Shown here piece by piece: positions 37,601 to 49,810 of a stretch of 64,000 nucleotides of DNA (within the stretch, counting starts at the first letter, position 1; each line of letters starts with the position of its first letter). The notes under the pieces are model-generated. The model saw only the letters and a program-made list of their open reading frames with translations, made no database searches and was not told the origin of the DNA. The position numbers and the translations under genes are program-made. Origin of the DNA: Branchiostoma lanceolatum (taxonomy: Eukaryota > Chordata > Leptocardii > Amphioxiformes > Branchiostomatidae); assembly GCF_035083965.1 (NCBI RefSeq), contig NC_089724.1, positions 6,000,001 through 6,064,000 on the forward strand, written 5' to 3'.

Positions 37601-39444
37601 CAAATTGCAATGCAACGATAAAAGAATTACAGGAGTGATTAAGATTCACATTTACATCCTCCACTGCAAAATTTGGTGATCATACATCCTACTGATAAGG
37701 GGGCGAGTCCCCTTCGCGGCCCAAAGCAACCCCAAAAGTCCAGTCTATATAGGGTTAAGCCACACATTGCATGAAGTACTAAATCTTAAAACGCTACCAA
37801 AAACATAACGTTCTTGGCAAAGATATTAATGATGAATAGACCATCGCTGTGTCGAATGACATTTTGAGACGTTCCGAGGCCCAAATTGCTGTGCTAGGGT
37901 CCCGATATCATGTTTTGAAGACTGTAAATGTCTTTTAGCTCTTGCAGTGACCACGGTTATATGCCATAACCTTGGTGAATGATATACATTTACAAGTACT
38001 CAAAGTACTATTCTATTTCAGGGCCATTGTGGTCTCCGTACGGTGACCATTGGAAGGCGCTTCATCGCTTCACCATATCAACACTTCGGTTCCTTGGTAT
38101 GGGGACTGTCATTTTAGAAGAGAAGATCCAGGAGGAGTTTTGTCACTTCTGCAGCGCACTGCGACTTCTAGGGGGGAACCCTGTCGACATCAAGAATCTT
38201 CTGGAAAATTCTGTGTCCAACATCATCTGTTCCATGACGTGGGGGAAGAGGTATGAGTATGGAGACCCAAAGTTTGTTCGTTTGCAAGAAATTTCTGAAC
38301 GTCTCAATATGTTATTCTATGAATTCAGCGTCTTGAACTTCTTCCCTGCGCTTCGCTTCTTTCCGGGCTTCAGAAAAGCGCACCAAGAATGGATGAATCT
38401 ATCAGAGGAGGTCTTCAACCACAGCAGAGAGTACATTGATCAGCACGGAATTACACCACAAGGCGATGTCCGAGACATTATTGACGCTTTCAACAAGACG
38501 AAACAGGAGAATCCAGGCTTTCTGTCTGACGCGACTCTTCTGAGTTTACCCTCTGCTTTGTTTTCCGCGGGAACAGAGACAACATCCAATACCTTACTCT
38601 GGGGCCTTTTGTACCTCATGGCATATCCTGACGTACAGGAAAAGATACAAGCCGAGTTGGACGAGGTTGTCGGGAGGTATCGTCCTCCGGCCTTCAACGA
38701 CAAGACCAACATGCCTTACACTTCAGCCACCATCATGGAGATCATGCGGATCCGCCACATAGGGCCAATCCTTCCACATTGCACTTCCGACGACACAAAT
38801 CTGCTTGGATACGACATTCCTGCAGGCACAACCGTGTTCTTCAACCTGTGGGCCCTCCACATGGACCCGGCACGCTGGCCTGATCCAGACAAGTTCGATC
38901 CGACCAGGTTCCTGGACGAGAGTGGACAACTACTGGCACATGACGCCTTCATGCCGTTTTCTGCAGGTAACATTGAATCCAATTGCATTACCTTGAGCAT
39001 GGATCATCGAAAACGGCTTATAAATCTTACATATGAAAATGCATCTACCCATTTTTTTGTTTAATCACCCGTTGAAAGAAAAAGGGATTATATATTGCGT
39101 GGTTACCATTCTATTATAATAGTTACGGCTCGCTCCTATGGTAGCTTCCCGATCAAATGAAAGGAGGATCGAACCGGGGCTAGAATAGAAATGAAAAAAA
39201 ATAGGTAACCACACCAGATCAAACAAATACAAGAAAAACGATTTTTTTAATTCCCCCTGCTGTAGGACATCGCAGGTGTTTGGGTGAGCACATGGCCAAG
39301 ATGGAGTTATTCCTCTTCCTCGCCAGCACGCTACAACAGTTCACTTTCAAGTTGCCAGTGGGCGCAGTGCCTGATCTCCACGGCATCTGTAATGCCTTTC
39401 TTTCTCCCCGCCCGTACGACCTCGTCGCAATCATTCGGGAGTAG
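34677..39444 (+). CDS. Cytochrome P450, CYP2 clan, 3 coding exons, 503 aa
   Basis: Haem-thiolate monooxygenase expected on the ER membrane; substrate unknown. Exons: 34677-35064, 38022-38966, 39266-39444 (TAG), total 1512 nt with consistent phase. Features in order: N-terminal hydrophobic anchor (residues about 22-38), basic stop-transfer and proline hinge FPPGPPGWPVLGN, C-helix WKALHRF, I-helix AGTETTSNT, K-helix ExxR as EIMR, and the FDPTRF (PERF) motif. The haem loop FSAGHRRCLG has the axial cysteine at residue 449. The haem loop is split by the last intron. All landmark residues are present, so it should be functional. The 945-nt middle exon fuses what are many exons in vertebrate CYP2 genes. 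Intron 1 (2.96 kb) holds a Helitron-like copy. Confidence 0.94.
35153..36190. mobile_element. Helitron-like non-autonomous element, copy 2 (P450 intron 1)
   Basis: Plus-strand copy: after an A it begins TCTCCATGAAAAATGGAGA (a hairpin) and ends GGTCGTGGAACTCTTG followed by T. Inside is a direct duplication of about 252 bp (35571-35822 and 35823-36070) with tttgcataattaatg phrases. It shares ends with the copies at 29.6 kb and 42.0 kb in opposite orientation. Confidence 0.6.
36191..38021. other. Rest of P450 intron 1
   Basis: No exon or named element recognised; AT-rich non-coding sequence up to the acceptor TATTTCAG at 38021. Confidence 0.5.
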
Positions 39445-40664
39445 TTAAGTACGACTACAGGCATCCTTCCGTCTAATACACTTGGTCCTCTTAAGTACAT
39501 TCTGATTAACGGGTACATGTGCCGGGCAGACCTTCGTAATCAATAGCTTATTGGTAGAAAAATCGCAACTAGCACAAATCTTAATTGAGTTTGAACTATG
39601 AGTAATCATTAAACAATATCTAACACGTATGTTAAGAGCATTAACTAATTCGCATGTATCTAAGAAAACTCCTAATCGTTTTTTGATTCGATTAATATAG
39701 ATGAAAACGTTGTGAGGAGTAATCAGAAATGTATTAACCGCAAGTTATCATTTAGCAACAATACATGGAAAGATTACTTTATTTTGTACTTTTGCTGAAC
39801 AGATTTGTACTGATACTGAGTCAATCCATCACTGGTTCTAACAGCTCTATTGATATCATTTTATGTTATAGGATAATTATAGCAAACAGGACGTTGTGAA
39901 ACATCCGTGTGTAGATCATGGTACTGGTGTTACTCAATCCATAATATTATCCTGTTTATTGTTGTGATCAAACATTTGTGGGAGTAAGAATATGTTAGCT
40001 CTAACTAACCAAAAATGAAATAATACTCTCACATCATCATGTTATGTGCATCGCAAGATCAATACCTTTGTAATAAATGAAAAGTATTGATACTCTATAT
40101 GTAAGAATATTGCATTTCAGTAGTAGCTAGGTCCTTGGTGATTAAAATCATTCAAGAATACATCAAGTTATTTGTGTATTGTTAGCAAACTGTAAACTAT
40201 TATAACATTATTCGGAAGACTGGCACTACTTGGCTGGTATTTCTGCTTTGTACATGTAGGGTGGAATGATATTAAACATGTCACCTGCAAGTCCGACTCT
40301 ATTTCAATAATTGTATGAATACTATATACTGTAATAGTATGTTGTGTATGGTCTTGGCTGTTGTGTGGAAAGAATAGTGACCTTTGAGAAACTTAGTTAC
40401 AATATATCTTACCATTATCTTTAGTACAGTACACAGAGAATAATGACCTGAACACAGACATGATATGTATAGATGGGGTCGGGGTAGGGTTGAATCCATT
40501 GGACAAAAATGACGGGAAATGTATAATTAAAGAGCAATTAAAAAGTCCCAAAACAATAAAGGAAAAACATTTTATTCCCTTTTTCGACTTAAAAATTAGG
40601 AAATAAAGCCTTCCATTTTCATAGATGAAGCCCCTTTGGAATGTCAGGTTTCACCTCCATTATT
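39445..40664. other. P450 3' flank, no gene seen
   Basis: AT-rich non-coding sequence. AATAAA at 40072-40077 is a candidate poly(A) signal 628 nt past the P450 stop. Confidence 0.45.
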
Positions 40665-41170
40665 TGTGAAACTGAAAAGTATTTTGAAATATCCTTCTTA
40701 CACTCAACTATACTTGTGGAATGGACTGCCCTCTAATGTCCAATCTTCTCTCACGATCAGCATTTTTAATTATGTTAGATACACTACTCAACAGACCTAG
40801 AAAACACTCCAATTTCTCTCATAGCTATCACAATCTGAGACTTATCTGACAAGGCTTCTTCTAAACTTGAGTCAAACCACCATTTATTTCAACACCATTG
40901 TATTTTTTATACAACATGTAAATGTGGTTATCATAGTGAAGCAACTAAACACTACCTTCTACACTGTGAACTTTATATTATTCAAAGGAGTACTCTATTA
41001 TCATCCCTTTCAAATAGTGTAAACCTATACCAACTTTAAGACAGTACATTATGTTCTTTGCTGCCACAAAGGTCTATGTCAGTTTCACATTAAAAAAACA
41101 ACTTAAGCATATTCGATGTGGTCCACACATTCATTCACATATTTTCAGTTTCTCGTAACTGATAGATCAC
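40665..41170 (+). mobile_element. LINE C-terminal fragment (copy in UGT-C 3' flank)
   Basis: The best-preserved of three related flank copies. A plus-strand frame at about 40890-40990 reads TCKCGYHSEATKHYLLHCEL, the Cys/His knuckle at the end of many LINE reverse-transcriptase proteins. It follows ACTCTTGTGGAATGG-type sequence equivalent to the LWN..P.N phrase. Inverted match at 18150-18650. Confidence 0.75.
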
Positions 41171-41546
41171 AAACTAGTATTGTTCCCATTCATTTTCTTA
41201 ATCCACTTAACACGTGGGATCGTCCTTTTTGCCTGATACTCATTAACATATGTGAATCAAACACATTGAAAAAACAACTGCATCAGCTGTTGTTGTACAC
41301 GGCGTGTCTTTAGTGCGCTATAATCTATTGATGGCAGTAGTTTGCTGAATTGAGCATATATATGTAAACGTCGTATCCATAGAAAGATAATTCTGTCAAC
41401 AAAAGGACACAAACTTGACCTCTGGACTACTAAAATGTAGGTCGAAACTTTTTAAAAGTATAGCCTGCCTTTAATTCCTAACCTTGGTGCAGGTAGCATA
41501 TAGAAATACCAGACTGAAAACGAGGCAAGCGAAGTAATCTATATGT

Positions 41547-44500
41547 CTACTGAGACTTAAGCTTGCCGCCATTTTTGTAGCAAATTTTCCTACAGACGAG
41601 AAAACAGCTGCACCACACGGTTCCAATAGCAGCTGAGCAGACGGCCAGCAGGAACGCAGCCACGTCCAGCAGGTAGTACTGGTACCACGGCAGATCCACG
41701 GCGCGTGCGCGGAGATGGGTTAGTCGGCCATGTTTGATGGCGTGTTCTATCCACCAGACGGCCCGCTCCATGGGCGACTGGGGCTGGTCACGGTACAGAC
41801 GGGACAGGCGAGCTGCGTTCTCATGGTAGCTTTAGAGAGGTGTAAAGTAATAAAAACATATAAATTGATATACCATAATAAGCTTCAAGGGAAAAATGAC
41901 GACCATTTGATCATTGGTTGAAGTAACGAAAATAGCACGACAAATATATACGTATACAGGAAGGCATGTTGTCATAAATACCAACGCTTAAGTTTGGATC
42001 TTATACTATAACTAGAGTTCCACGAACACATTATCTTCGCCAAATAATCAAGACTTATTGTGGAGAGTGATTAATATTTACATCCTTATCACCCCCTGCA
42101 AACTTGATCATACACCATACCGTTTGAAAGTTAAGGGGGGGGGGGGTGAGTCCAGTCTAGATAGGGATAAAAATCATTTGGTGGTACAGGAATAGTATAT
42201 GTGTATAGTGTGTTTGATATATGTTATAACTGGTCATCAAAAAAAATTGAAAGTTATAATTAGATGGTACAGTCAATATATATGACTAGAATAAATCTTT
42301 ATTCCATATCATACACATTTTGCAAGACATAGTACATGTCACTTTTCCATACGGTGCTAGGTAATACCTAGAAGTGGTGCAGTTTTGGTGCAGTGAACTC
42401 TCTGAGCAGAGGAGTGGGTCCGGGCTGGTTATTCACATGTTTTTAGGTGTTTTGTTAGGCTTTCTATTTTGTTCCCTTTCCGTTATGTCTCCAACCGTGT
42501 GTTGGACAAAAATGCCGAAACTGAACACTTTAAAAACCAACCGGACCCACACATCTGCTTGAATTGTAGTGAGACTGCCCCATTTGTTTATTTATGTACC
42601 CCATCTGTTTATTTATACTTCTAGGCAGGGCCTTCTGCTGGCCTGTTTCAGGAACACTGTCACATGTCCCATTATGGAATGTGATGGATTTACAATTATC
42701 CTTACTAATTATGCAGATTAGCTTCTGTTTTCTATAATTAGACATCGATTGTGTAAAGCACCATCTGAGCTCTCTACATACAAAACTTCACGACAATCTC
42801 TTCACCCCTACTCAGGTAATACGTGTCCGAATGTCAAAACAAAAACACCCACTGCAGTTCTAAACAAGCCGCTAAGGGTCCAAACTTACAGAACTTACTT
42901 CTTGTGGCATGAACTATTTACCACACAAATATCATGACCATAGCACTTTCAGAAAATATGCCACTAAATTTTGAAGCTCCGCTACAGTACCTTAGGTACC
43001 CGTTAGAAGGCCCATTATCGAACTTGACCTTCCTTTCCGTAAACCCTACCCATTCACTAAATATCATACAGATCCATCAACAGCTCCTTGAGTTATGTTG
43101 TCCACAAGACTCCACATACAAATACACATCCACACAAAGCCCGCTGTAGTACCGACGGAAAATTCCAGGAGAACCATTTTTAAACTTGACCTCAGTTTTC
43201 ACAACATCTACACACCTGCAAATAATCATGAAGATCCATCAACGTTTCCGTCACTTTTTTTGCCTACATACAAACGCACAAAAATAAAATTCCGCTGCAG
43301 TACTGTTGAAAAACGCAAGGTAAACCATTTTTGAACTTGACCTTCCTTAGCACAACCACTACACACCTACCAAAAATCAAAAGATTCATCAAAGGTTTCT
43401 TGAGTTATGCTCTTGACATACATACAGACCCACCAAACAGCTGGCTCAACCGAAAACATAAACTACCCCGATTACTATAGTACTCGGCGAAGATAAATAT
43501 CAGGCGTCATCATCATTAGGCGTAATACGGAAAAATCATCAATGTCCACTAAACAATTTTGTACGGATTTCTACTCACTCTGTAATCAGTTTTGCTTTAT
43601 AAACACCTCGAAGCTGAAGCAAAATTTGTTCGATGTACTGTGCATCATTTCTGTAGCATAAGCAGTAACGCGTTACCTGTTGTTGGTGAGAATATGAACA
43701 ATGGCCTGGTACAACTGGTCCGTCGTGACTGTGCTCAAGTCTAATTTCACCCCCAGTCCCCTGGCCACGACCCGAGCGGCGTTCCCAGGTTGATCCGCAG
43801 TCAGTGGCAGACAAACCATGGGCACGCCGTGATGCAAGGCCTCGTACACACCGCTGGACCCAGCGTGCGTGATGAAGACTCTGGTTTTGGGATGACCTTT
43901 AGCAAATCGAACAACGCAAACAAAGTGCAATTTGCACAGTAAGTAATACTTTGTGACATTGTTGTTGTTCTAACTCTAAATTTCATCGACTCGCATAGAA
44001 ATGACCCACATACAGTCATTTAGTTAGACGTAGACATCATTTTGGAATCACTTGAATACTTTAGGAAACTAGCAAATCGAACAACAGAAAGAAAGCACAA
44101 TTTGCACTGTAAGCGATACTTTTTAACATTGTTGTTGTCCTCACCCTGATTTGCATCGACTCGCATTGCAATAATTTACATACAGTCATTTCCTTAGACA
44201 TCTTTGGGGAATTACGTACATATTACGTACTGAAACTAAAATAGTACAATTTCATATTTCTTTTCTTTTAATTACATGTTGACATCTTACTGATAGACCA
44301 ATAATGATTTTCCCCTCTGTGTGAACCATGCCTACTGTATCATTTTTAGATTATTAATCAAACTTCGTAATCAGATGATCGTAATATTCAATATAGAAAG
44401 GTCACACTTGTGAGCATATATACCATATTTCAATCCATCTCCCTCTTTATGCAAAATGAACGGTTCGTTTGAACCTTTTTTTTTGAGAAATGTTCTATTA

Positions 44501-46585
44501 TTCTACCAATGGAAACGTCTCCGTGGTCGTCATCCTTCTGACGCCCAATTGACTAAGTATCTATTTCCTTTCTCTGCATACCTTCTCTGAAGGACTAGAC
44601 AATAAAAGTAGCAAAGGCCCTCATTTGCATGATTTATTTGTAATTATGTCCACATCTACTTGATGCTGCAATAATGAAATCTCCATAATTAATCATAATG
44701 AAGTTATAGTATTTTGCCATTGATTATACAAATTAGGTGTTCATTTGCAAAATTGATATCTATCGATATTCCTCTCTTTCTCGGTTACCTAAAAAAAGTA
44801 TGTCACGTGTTTGAGAGTCCTATGTCATAGAGAATGCCATAAAGAAATATCAAAGCAAAATGCAACTATCCAAAGCATAAACAAAAGAATTTTTTTACCT
44901 ACCTAGCAAGTCGTTTTGCGGCAGCCAGGCCAGCATTTTGATGTTATTGCTCAGACCGTTGGGCTTCTCTCCCACGTACCGCCACACCACCTTCTGTCGG
45001 AGTCGGGCGAAAGCTGCAGTAAAGATTTCTCTCCTCTTCGACGACATTGCTTTCACAACTGTTCCAAAGCTGACAACTATCACCCCATCGTCCCCAGCAC
45101 TCTGGTAGAACGACTCTAATACCTAGGCATAAAAAATCACGCATATTTAACCTCTGATCAAGTCAAAATGTCATAACTGAGTGTGATGTTATTAGTCAAT
45201 AGTAACGATCAACCGTGAAGCGATGTTTTAACCCTTAGCACTCTGAATTCTATGAAGTAGCCGTTTTGCACCCAATTTCTTATTTGTTTCAGTATCAGGC
45301 AGAAAGGAGAATGTTGCGCAGTCGTAGATATTATTTTTGAGAAAATAGTATTAAAATCGAAACCTTTGATACGAAAATGACAGAAATTACAGCAAGGTCG
45401 CATGTCTTAAAACTATTTAGTTCAGTCTAGCAACAGTATCAATCTGTCGCACGTTTTTCTTTGGCTTTAAGCTTTGTATAGCTATATAACTATAAGGGAG
45501 ATATATTACTTTTGCGACCTGAAATTTGGTACTGGGCAAATTCCGTTTCTGGTGCACACCCCGGTATAGTGCGCGTCAAAAAATGGACGAAAGGGTCTGG
45601 AGGGTCTTTGTTTCAGTTCAGAATTTTTCATAATGTGCTTTGATTTAACATTGGATGCTAACATGGCTGAAAAGCGTATGAATATATATACAATCAGAAT
45701 CAACAATGTAATTAAACTTACTTTAGGTAGTGGAGAGACTGCACCGATGTGTAATCCACCGATCTGAACCATGTTGGGCATGGAGGGACCTGGGAAGTCC
45801 AGAATGTGGTCGAATTGACGCAGCCACAAGTCCGTCTTGGACACGACGCTCTGGATGGTTTCTTTTTCATTTACATACTTGCGGACCAGTCCGTCATAAG
45901 TGTTACTCGCAAGCCAATCCGCCATCATGGGAGCAAGAGTAAAGAAGACGACGTTCTGTACTCGCTGTACAAACGTCATGTGGTCGGTAAAATCAAACCC
46001 AATAAATGGCATATAAGACAAACCGAGCGGAACACCTGTAGACGTCATGTCGAAAAAATAATTATCACCACGGTTGATGGCGATATAAGGGACTCTGGCG
46101 TCCAAATGTGCTGCAAGTATGGCGCCAATCGGAATGCAGGAGTCGAAAACAATAACACTGTATTGTACTGCTTTCAACCGACTCATCATGTCAATGTCCC
46201 CTAGTAGAAGGTCACAGTGTTTCGTTATCAAATTGGATATATCGATACCAGCTTTTACATATCCGTAGACCGACCTCTGTGTCATATTTGAATGGTTGCG
46301 GTCAACCTCTCCATTCCCCAATGCACTGGTTCCTTGGTCATGGAATGTCTCAAACTTGAAGTCGGGCCTCTCCGCACGTCGTTTCTCTGCGATGTCTTCT
46401 GGTACAACGGCCGTGACGACATGACCCCTGCTGACTAAAGCTTGTCCGACCTTCGCTAACGTGAACCAGTGGCTCTCAGCGCATGGTGTGGGTACTAACA
46501 GAACGTTCTCTCCCCGGCTTCCATACCGAATCAGAAGACACAGAAAAACGAACAGAAGACTAAAAGACTTCGATTCAACTCCCAT
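41547..46585 (-). CDS. UDP-glycosyltransferase UGT-C, 4 coding exons, 528 aa
   Basis: Near-copy of UGT-B in opposite orientation. Exons, reverse strand: 45722-46585, 44903-45122, 43677-43896, 41547-41829 (TAG); lengths 864, 220, 220, 283, total 1587 nt in phase. Signal peptide, His39, Asp148, donor-binding signature, C-terminal anchor and KLKSQ tail are all present, so it looks active. Start chosen at the Met of MGVES; an in-frame Met lies 22 codons upstream, near a TTTTTGCAG acceptor. Intron 3 is 1.85 kb against 0.38 kb in UGT-B because of a Helitron-like insertion. UGT-B and UGT-C share all three intron positions and much intron sequence. Confidence 0.93.
42012..43493. mobile_element. Helitron-like insertion, copy 3 (UGT-C intron 3)
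   Basis: On the minus strand the element reads A / TCTTCGCCGAG ... GTGGAACTCTAG / T, with 5'-TC, 3'-CTAG and insertion between A and T. UGT-B intron 3 has the matching uninterrupted sequence (gcctgataatta / ttagtataggatc, near 17254-17278) without the 1482-bp insert and without target duplication. This is the standard Helitron signature. It has relatives at 29.6 kb and 35.2 kb and no coding capacity. Confidence 0.68.
44600..44830. repeat. Internal fragment of the Helitron-like family (UGT-C intron 2)
   Basis: Phrases such as attatacaaattagg, tttgcaaaattgatatctatc and attcctctctttctcggtta match copy 1 at 29840-30190. Neither terminus is seen. Confidence 0.5.
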
Positions 46586-46849
46586 GTTGTTAGGTCTGGT
46601 ATTCCGCAATCTTTTTGATGAACGCGGATAAAGGTCAAAGATGTTCCTCACATATGCAACTGCAAAAACATGTACAGTGGATTATGATAACGATGATGTA
46701 CAGTTTTAATGCAATCTATGTTAAGGTCCTTATATCAAGAATGATTACAATGATTTAAAAAAAAACCCATCTGCATTTCAAACCACTATGCTAAATTGTT
46801 TTAATCACTCACTTTCAAATTTTTTTGGGTCTAAAACTCAAAAGCAAGG

Positions 46850-48050
46850 GATCATTTCTTTACTGTTGAAAAAGAGGAAAGGCGGTCAATATAAAGATCC
46901 CAGCATTTTGGATAATTGGAGACCATTAACACTGCTTTGTTGTGTTTTTGTTTTATCAAAATGATTAGCCCTTAGAGTAAGAACAGTTACTTAGTATAAC
47001 TGATGTAATTCACAAAGACCAGATAGGGTTTGTAAAAGGGACATTCATTGAGGCATGGGGATAATATAACTAAAGATGGATATTAGATTTGTTAGATTAC
47101 TATAAAAAGGACGAAAACCCTGGCCTGATTTTCGTTTCGGATACTAAAAAATCTTTCGACACCATACAATGGGATTTTATCATAAAAGCGCCGGATTTAA
47201 AAAAAAAGATTTTGGCCCACAGTTTATATCCCGGGTTAAAACACTATATACTAACATCACAAGTTCGGTTTTAGATAATGGATAAATATCACATTATACC
47301 GTGGTGTCAGACAAGGTTGTCATCTTCGTCCATATTTGCTCATCATTGCAGTTGAAATGCTAGCCATACGAATTCGTTACAATCAAAAGCTGATTGGTCT
47401 TTCCACTTTTGTGGAAAAAATTCACCATAATATTACAATATGCAGATGATATGAATTTCACCTTTGCCCCTAATTTAAAATCGTTTGATGCTCTCCTTGA
47501 AGATTTAGAATATTTTTCATTGATTTCTGGCATTTCTTTAAACTTTGAAAAATGTAAAGTAGTTAGAATCGGATCTTTAAGAACGGTAATTTCATATTGC
47601 CCACCCGCCCATCTACCTAAATATTCAATTGCTAGATGGAGAGGTTAATATGTTAGGGATATATATTCCAAAAGGCTATATATTCCAAAATGTTGTGGAC
47701 TTTTTTTTAGCCTCGCTTGACTAAGATAGACAGACTTTTATATCCATGGAAAGGAAACATTTTGTCTTTGCTTGGAAAAATTACAATTATGAATTCTATA
47801 ATAATCCCTTAGTTTACGCATCTCTTTCAGATTCTCCCTAATCCAGATAGATATTTTCTAACGAAATGAAAGGACATTCTTTTCCTTTATTTGGAATGGT
47901 GGACCAGAATGAATAAGCAGAAAAACATTATACAACTCAGTTGAAAATGGTGGACTAAATCTCAAAAATGTACATGCTTTTTCTCTTACCTTATCTTCGT
48001 GGATCCCGTAGAATCAGAAGTGACATTCTTCTTAATGCAAGAATATTTGT
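46850..48050 (+). pseudogene. Decayed LINE reverse transcriptase (L1/Tx1-like)
   Basis: Broken frames spell recognisable LINE ORF2 pieces in order. DNWRPLTLLC lies near 46910-46945, and an 'FDTIQW' palm motif near 47155-47175. The catalytic YADD box (LQYADDM) is near 47430-47450, followed by SLISGISLNFEKCK at 47515-47555. A WNGGP...LYNSVENGGLNLKNV segment is near 47885-47970. Many stops and frameshifts, so inactive. It lies upstream of UGT-C. Only its extreme end seems left in the UGT-B block (to about 12480). Confidence 0.85.
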
Positions 48051-48059
48051 GCACCTAGT

Positions 48060-49230
48060 GATATGATTCAGTTCTTCAAGTGACTCCCCTCGGTGCTAAA
48101 AAAAAAATCTGAACTGCCCTGGGTGGGGCTGACTGCGACGTGTGGCTGCTCAACCAGAGACGCGAAGACCAGTCCAACGGGTTTTTTCCATCGCCTGAGG
48201 GGAGGGGAATTCTTGACTCTCGAGATCCAAATCTCTGCCCAAGGACGTCGGAACAACACTTTAAAAACAACAGATGTCTCAAATCTGAGTGCTGGCAAGG
48301 TCATATGGTTTGCATTTTGCGAAATTTATCTTTAATTTTGTATCGTTACCCCTAAATATCCCAGTTAACGAAGAATGGAGGGGAAAATGTGATGCGTCTG
48401 CTTGGAAATTAAACATATCTCATTTGGGTTTGCTGCCGCACCCATGTAAACGGATTAACACTGTGGCATTCCACTATTTCACCTGGTACCAAGTGGGTGA
48501 AAATTAAGCTGAAGGGATTGTTAATGCCGGAGCAGAACTCAGTGTTTTCTCAGACAGGTAAGCGAATTTACAGAGTACGGGTTCTAGTATCATTCCTAGC
48601 AAAACCAAACTAAACGGTAATGTTCCCTATCAGCATCCGTAACCTCTACTTCTCCTGTCAGTTAGTCCTCAGAGTAATTAGATCTGATCGGGTTTTTAAA
48701 GAAAACCCGTGCAGTATTAGGATACGAAAAATCACTATTTTGCTCCGTTTTAGAATCCTTAAAGTATAAAGTTATTACGCAAATGTGTTGAACAATGTAA
48801 ATGTCAATACCATAAAGATTTTAGCATTTTTTTAATCTCCATTTTTTGGTCTAATATTGCTTTAATTTGGTTGCCTTTAAGGATTCAAGAGGCCTGAATG
48901 TTGGGCGGTGGGAGGTTCTTAACAATGTTATACCAATGTTACAACGAAATCACCAGTCATTGTGGTATGATCGGCATGTAACACGAGGTCATTGTGAAAT
49001 CGTATTAGAATCCGTTTCCCAAAATTGTCATTAAACTGTAATTTCCTAAAAAATTTAGGCAATGCATCCCACTTGTATTACATGTATTTGCCTTAAAAGG
49101 CGAACACTGCATGCTGTAAATGGCAATACCTAATGAAATGTGTTCCACAGAGCTTGACAGCCAACCTTACCTTCTCAACGACATGATATGTGACCACCAA
49201 ATTTGCAGAGCATTAATGAGTGGTCATTGT
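48060..49230. repeat. UGT-C upstream block, inverted copy of 11.47-12.48 kb
   Basis: Reverse complement of the UGT-B upstream region. Clear anchors are gttcttgactctcgagatcc-type sequence at about 48205-48230, and the block at 48950-49220 (accagtcattgtggtatgat ... accaccaaatttgcagagca). Open frames here give no domain. Confidence 0.75.
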
Positions 49231-49810
49231 AGGACACAACATACAGTAACAGGCTTCATTAGCTGAATTGCAGTATTATACACATTTAAACGTAATCTAA
49301 AATCAATATAAGATACATACATAAGCTAAACAAAACAAACCTTACAATACTCACTTTATAAAAATAGAATGGCGTACAAGTAAAAGTGACCATAGCTATC
49401 TATAGTAAATTATGAAGAAAAATCTCTGTGTCTGGAGTAGAAGCTTTGTGTGAGGAAAAAATAAAATTCATATAAAGAATCGAGATAAGATGTACCTGGG
49501 TCAGATATATAGTTCGTCATCTTTTTTTGGGGGGGGGGGACATGGACTTTTAAACGCTCACCTCTAGAACGCCAGTTTTTGACAGGATGTTTTTATCATT
49601 TACTTACATAATTCTATCACTGCGCAAATATCTATTTTGTTTTTGCTTTGAAATTTCCCTTGCAGCTCAATACCATCTTACTATTGTTGTGGATTTTCTT
49701 TAGCACTGTGTAGTATTCGTGAAGCCTGCCTGTACTCTGATAGTGCGTCCTAATCCCTAGCATAGTTCGCTTCGATCAGACCATCTGTCTTGCTAGGACA
49801 ACCGAAACAA
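49231..49810. promoter_or_regulatory. 5' flank of the Patched-like gene
   Basis: Non-coding sequence between the inverted-duplication arm and the start codon. No TATA box or other named element can be supported by eye, so promoter location is only implied by position. Confidence 0.3.
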
